Part shown: positions 23,657 through 26,058 of the stretch, piece after piece
Numbering within the stretch: the stretch's first letter is position 1
How the letters are laid out: every line of letters begins with the position of its first letter
Source of the DNA: Lentisphaeria bacterium
GTDB taxonomy: Bacteria > Verrucomicrobiota > Lentisphaeria > Oligosphaerales > Oligosphaeraceae
Direction: 5' to 3'
Assembly: GCA_016303095.1 (NCBI GenBank)
Contig: JAEDMH010000012.1
Coordinates: forward strand, 1-26,058
Length of the DNA stretch: 26,058 nucleotides
The notes under the pieces: model-generated
The model's database searches: none
What the model was told of the DNA's origin: nothing
Seen by the model: the letters and a program-made list of their open reading frames with translations, nothing else
Translations under genes and position numbers: made by a program

Positions 23657-24409
23657 CTATTCTCCCAGGAGGGCCTGCAGGGAGAAGACCAGGAGCACCC
23701 CTGCCATGAGGGCGAAGGTGGCCTCCTTCTCGAAGCCGTGGGCGTGGGTCTCCGGAATCATTTCGTCGCTGATGACATAGAGCATGGCTCCCCCGGCAAT
23801 GGCCAGAAGGAGGGGGGCGATGCCGGAGAAGAGGGAGACCAGGCCGTATCCGCCGAAGACGCAGGCCATGCTGGTCAGGCCGATGCCCAGGGCGATGGCC
23901 AGGATGCGCCGGGTGGCCACGCCGATGGCGAAGAGAGGAGCCACCATCACCACCGCCTCGGGAATGTTCTGGAGGCAGATGGAACCCGCTACGGTCAGCA
24001 CCTCCCCCACTTCCCCGGTGCCAAAGGAAACCCCCGTGGCCAACCCCTCGGGAATCTTGTGGAGGGCCACGGCGGAGACGAAGAGGAGGACTTTTCCAAT
24101 CCCTTGGTTGTGGCGATGCTCCTCCTGATCCACGCCGGCCAGATGATGAAGATGGGGCACCAGACGATCCAGGCAACTCACCAGCCAGCCCCCCAGCAAG
24201 GCGCCCGGCAAGGCCATGAAAATGCCCCGGGGGGCCAGAAAGGCGGGAAGAAGCAACCCCACCATGGCCGCCGCCAGCATTACTCCTGCGGCAAAGCCCA
24301 TGACAATGTCGTGAAAGCGATGGGGAATGCGACGCACCAGAACGCCCAGGAGGCAACCTAGGATGGTGGAGGCGCACACGGCCAGAGAGACGGAAAGAAG
24401 AATTTTCAT
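23657..24409 (-). CDS. ZIP-family metal transporter (GufA-like)
   Basis: This 250-residue membrane protein has about eight hydrophobic segments. The metal-binding segments are ALHKIPEGLATG (115-126) and LQNIPEA (146-152), and a third block ISDEMIPETH (213-222) is typical of the ZIP/GufA group. A His-rich loop (HLHHL...EEHRH, about 86-100) lies before the first metal segment. These proteins import zinc or other divalent metals. The ATG at 24409 begins right after an A-rich leader with AAAAGG about ten bases upstream. A terminator hairpin separates it from the QueD-like gene. Confidence 0.92.
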   Translation of the reverse strand: MKILLSVSLAVCASTILGCLLGVLVRRIPHRFHDIVMGFAAGVMLAAAMVGLLLPAFLAPRGIFMALPGALLGGWLVSCLDRLVPHLHHLAGVDQEEHRHNQGIGKVLLFVSAVALHKIPEGLATGVSFGTGEVGEVLTVAGSICLQNIPEAVVMVAPLFAIGVATRRILAIALGIGLTSMACVFGGYGLVSLFSGIAPLLLAIAGGAMLYVISDEMIPETHAHGFEKEATFALMAGVLLVFSLQALLGE

Positions 24410-24444
24410 GCAGGAACGGCCTTTTTTGCCAGAACTCTAGGTAC

Positions 24445-24485
24445 AAAGCAAGGGCGAGCCAGAGCATGTGCTGGCCCGCCCTTGC
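24445..24485 (-). terminator. Hairpin terminator after the QueD-like gene
   Basis: GCAAGGGCG (24448-24456) pairs with CGCCCTTGC (24477-24485) over nine pairs. After one A-C mismatch there are five more pairs (24458-24462 with 24471-24475) around an eight-base loop. The minus strand continues with only TTTGTACC, so the T-tract is short. It starts 42 bases past the stop. Confidence 0.6.
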
Positions 24486-24526
24486 GGGGAGGGAATGGGG
24501 GATGGCCCCCTTGGTTTGCGTGGCTT

Positions 24527-25093
24527 CTAGCGCTTCCGGTATCCGCACTTGGGGCAGACGCCGTTTTCATCCAGGGCGATGCCGCAGAGGGGGCAACGAT
24601 CCACGGTGCCGGCGGGCGTGAATTCCTGGGAGGCGGCATTGACGCCACTGGTGAAGGTGATCTTGGCGATGTTCAACTTGTCCTTGAGGAGATCGTAGAC
24701 CATCTTGATCATCCCTTCCACCGTCATGGTCTCCTTGGTGACCACCAGACGGCACTCGGGATAGGCGGTGCACAGCTCGGTCTTGAAGGCGGGCCCCTTC
24801 ATGGTATTGGTGGGAGCGCCGTCCCGAATTCCCTGCTTCTGGTAGACATCCAGGATGGCGGGCAGGAGGGGATCGTCCTCCCGGAGCACCAGGGCGTGGT
24901 CGAAATTCTTGAGAACGGACCAGGCCACCTTCTGGATCTCATTGCAGGGGAAGACCATGTTCACGCCAGGATTCACGGAGTCTTCCACTTCCAGAGTCAG
25001 GACGCCAGTGTGTCCGTGGAGATACTGGGCTTCCCCCTGAAAACGGTAGAAGCGGTGGGCATACTGAAGATCGAAAGTCGTGATGGAACGCAT
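24527..25093 (-). CDS. QueD/PTPS-like protein with C-terminal zinc ribbon, catalytic Cys missing
   Basis: This is a 188-residue protein. Residues 1 to about 160 match 6-pyruvoyl-tetrahydropterin synthase/QueD. Metal ligands H13 (YAHRF), H26 and H28 (YLHGHTG) are present, with the Asp-His pair D65-H66 in FDHALVL and E126 in TVEGMIK. The catalytic Cys normally lies four residues before the LHGH His; here that position is A22, with E21 beside it. A zinc ribbon follows (C167, C170, C180, C183). The reaction is therefore uncertain: it may act on dihydroneopterin triphosphate in folate or queuosine synthesis, or have a non-catalytic role. The start at 25093 is fixed by AGGAGGT at 25101-25107 with seven-base spacing. 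It follows rubrerythrin and precedes a terminator. Confidence 0.82.
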   Translation of the reverse strand: MRSITTFDLQYAHRFYRFQGEAQYLHGHTGVLTLEVEDSVNPGVNMVFPCNEIQKVAWSVLKNFDHALVLREDDPLLPAILDVYQKQGIRDGAPTNTMKGPAFKTELCTAYPECRLVVTKETMTVEGMIKMVYDLLKDKLNIAKITFTSGVNAASQEFTPAGTVDRCPLCGIALDENGVCPKCGYRKR

Positions 25094-25155
25094 AAAAGGC
25101 ACCTCCTGATGTTCCGCCCTGCACGTAAGCGGCTTGTGGGGAATCTTGATCGTCA

Positions 25156-25196
25156 CTCCCCATCCTTCCCCCCGTGCATGGGAAAGGAATGGGGAG
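25156..25196 (-). other. Imperfect hairpin between rubrerythrin and the QueD-like gene
   Basis: Outer arms CTCCCCAT (25156-25163) and ATGGGGAG (25189-25196) pair perfectly. Inside, seven more pairs form with two bulged A residues. No T-tract follows on the minus strand. It may be an RNA processing or stability element, or a weak terminator. Confidence 0.4.
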
Positions 25197-25218
25197 ACAA
25201 GAGAAAGGGTTCCTTCCG

Positions 25219-25235
25219 GAGAAGGACGCCTTCTC
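25219..25235 (-). terminator. Hairpin next to the rubrerythrin stop
   Basis: GAGAAGG and CCTTCTC form a seven-pair stem with a three-base loop, starting three bases past the stop codon. The downstream minus-strand sequence CGGAAGGAACCCTTTCTCT lacks a clean T-run, so termination would be partial. Confidence 0.4.
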
Positions 25236-25237
25236 GC

Positions 25238-25771
25238 CTAGTAGTTCTCGGCCTCCACCTGGAAGTAGGCCTTGGGATGGAAGCAGACGGGGCAGACCTC
25301 GGGAGCCTTCTCCCCAATGTAGATGTGGCCGCAGTTCCGGCACTGCCAGCGGTTCTCGCCCACGCGCTCCCACACCTCGCCACTCTCCAGATTGGCCAGC
25401 AGCTTGCGGTAGCGCTCCTCGTGGTGCTTTTCAATGGCCGCTACACCCTCGAACTGCCGGGCGATGGCCTCAAAGCCCTCCTGACGAGCCACTTCGGCAA
25501 ATTCCTTGTACATCTGGGTCCACTCCTCGTTCTCCCCCGCGGCGGCCGCCAGCAGGTTCTCCGGGGTGGTGCCAATGCCGCCCAGATGCTTGAACCAAAG
25601 CTTGGCGTGCTCCTTCTCGTTGGCCGCCGTCTCCTGGAAGAGGGCCGCAATCTGCTCGTAGCCTTCCTTCTTCGCCTTGGAGGCAAAGTAGTCGTACTTG
25701 TTCCGGGCCTGGGATTCCCCCGCAAAGGCGTAGGCCAGGTTGGCGGCGGTTTTGCTACCTTTCAGTTCCAT
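25238..25771 (-). CDS. rbr: Rubrerythrin
   Basis: This 177-residue protein reduces hydrogen peroxide in the cytoplasm of anaerobes using a diiron site and a rubredoxin-type iron. Diiron ligands are E19, the pair E52-x-x-H55 and the second pair E114-x-x-H117, with acidic residues near 80-83. The C-terminal rubredoxin domain has C144-x-x-C147 and C160-x-x-C163. Length is normal. The start at 25771 is supported by AAGGAG at 25783-25788, with eleven-base spacing. The gene follows an AT-rich leader (25772-26058) and precedes the QueD-like gene. It indicates an anaerobic or oxygen-sensitive host. Confidence 0.96.
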   Translation of the reverse strand: MELKGSKTAANLAYAFAGESQARNKYDYFASKAKKEGYEQIAALFQETAANEKEHAKLWFKHLGGIGTTPENLLAAAAGENEEWTQMYKEFAEVARQEGFEAIARQFEGVAAIEKHHEERYRKLLANLESGEVWERVGENRWQCRNCGHIYIGEKAPEVCPVCFHPKAYFQVEAENY

Positions 25772-26058
25772 GGATGCTGTATCTCCTTATGTACTTGTGG
25801 TTTCTGCCAGAACACCAGGGTGCCTGGCCTCGAGAGATGGGGTGGACAGGCCAAAAGGAAAGAAGCCTCCACCCGGGAAATTCCCTGGATTCGTCGTGCA
25901 AATAAATTTAATCTTCAAATTGGGATTGCAAGGGGCCTTCCCGAGGTTTTTCCGTTTTTTTCTTGCATACAGGGGCTTCTTCTTCCCCAGAATACCTTGA
26001 GAGGGCAACCCGCGTTTCCCCATGCCCGGCGCCTGCAATGCACGCAGAGGACACAGAG
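25772..26058. other. Upstream leader of rubrerythrin, no gene seen
   Basis: This 287-base stretch has an AT-rich core (about 25900-25960), compatible with a promoter for rubrerythrin. TTGCAA (25926-25931) lies 14-15 bases from TTAAAT/TAAATT, a weak match. An imperfect palindrome GGGAA-A-TTCCC (25875-25885) lies between this core and the gene and could be an operator. I see no convincing coding sequence; the 83-codon minus frame at 25787-26038 is Lys/Gly/Pro-rich without recognisable features. Confidence 0.45.

Noticed and set aside
24527..25093. Calling the QueD-like protein a PTPS-III folate enzyme
   Set aside because: The Glu beside the site is five residues before the LHGH His, not clearly at the PTPS-III position, so the label is not supported without an alignment.
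25787..26038. 83-codon minus frame upstream of rubrerythrin
   Set aside because: It overlaps the AT-rich leader, its composition is Lys/Gly/Pro-rich without features, and it has no SD.
1..26058. tRNA, rRNA, CRISPR or insertion sequence
   Set aside because: No cloverleaf, rRNA block, regular repeat array or transposase frame was seen on either strand.

Overview
The window is GC-rich bacterial DNA. Every gene I can support lies on the minus strand, so transcription runs from high to low coordinates. No rRNA, tRNA, CRISPR array or insertion sequence was seen. The gene mix is a CBM9/GH123-type secreted hydrolase, a GH99/GH71-like protein, a GH127 glycosidase, rubrerythrin, ThyX, and start sites of which some have and many lack a Shine-Dalgarno (SD) sequence. 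This suggests an anaerobic or microaerophilic glycan degrader of the PVC group, most likely Lentisphaerae. That placement is inference from gene families, not a search result.

Layout from the upstream end. (1) 25772-26058 is an AT-rich leader, followed by rubrerythrin and a 6-pyruvoyl-tetrahydropterin-synthase/QueD-like protein with a C-terminal zinc ribbon, then a hairpin terminator. (2) 18464-24409 holds a ZIP metal transporter, then coaC, gmhB, mfd and tsaC; the last four are chained by three 4-base ATGA overlaps. A cytoplasmic-type GH127 glycosidase follows and ends in a strong terminator. (3) 9812-16649 holds an MFS transporter, a leucine-rich-variant (LRV) repeat protein with a TTG start, two small coiled-coil/proline-rich proteins, tsaD, a receiver-domain protein whose kinase half looks catalytically dead, and azlC-azlD. 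(4) 3860-9735 holds a ketosynthase and its acyl carrier protein, thyX, a thiamine pyrophosphokinase-MurC fusion, a small membrane-anchored NTF2-like protein and a phosphodiester glycosidase, ending in a clear terminator. (5) 1-3579 holds a promoter, a large secreted carbohydrate-active protein, and the start of a GH99/GH71-like protein cut by the window edge.

Housekeeping functions are interleaved with sugar metabolism: cell wall precursor synthesis (MurC), CoA synthesis (CoaC), t6A tRNA modification (TsaC and TsaD), transcription-coupled repair (Mfd), heptose synthesis (GmhB) and dTMP synthesis (ThyX). The points most worth a second look are the thiamine pyrophosphokinase-MurC fusion, the degenerate hybrid histidine kinase coupled to azlCD, the QueD-like protein without its catalytic cysteine, and the twin small proteins beside the LRV protein.
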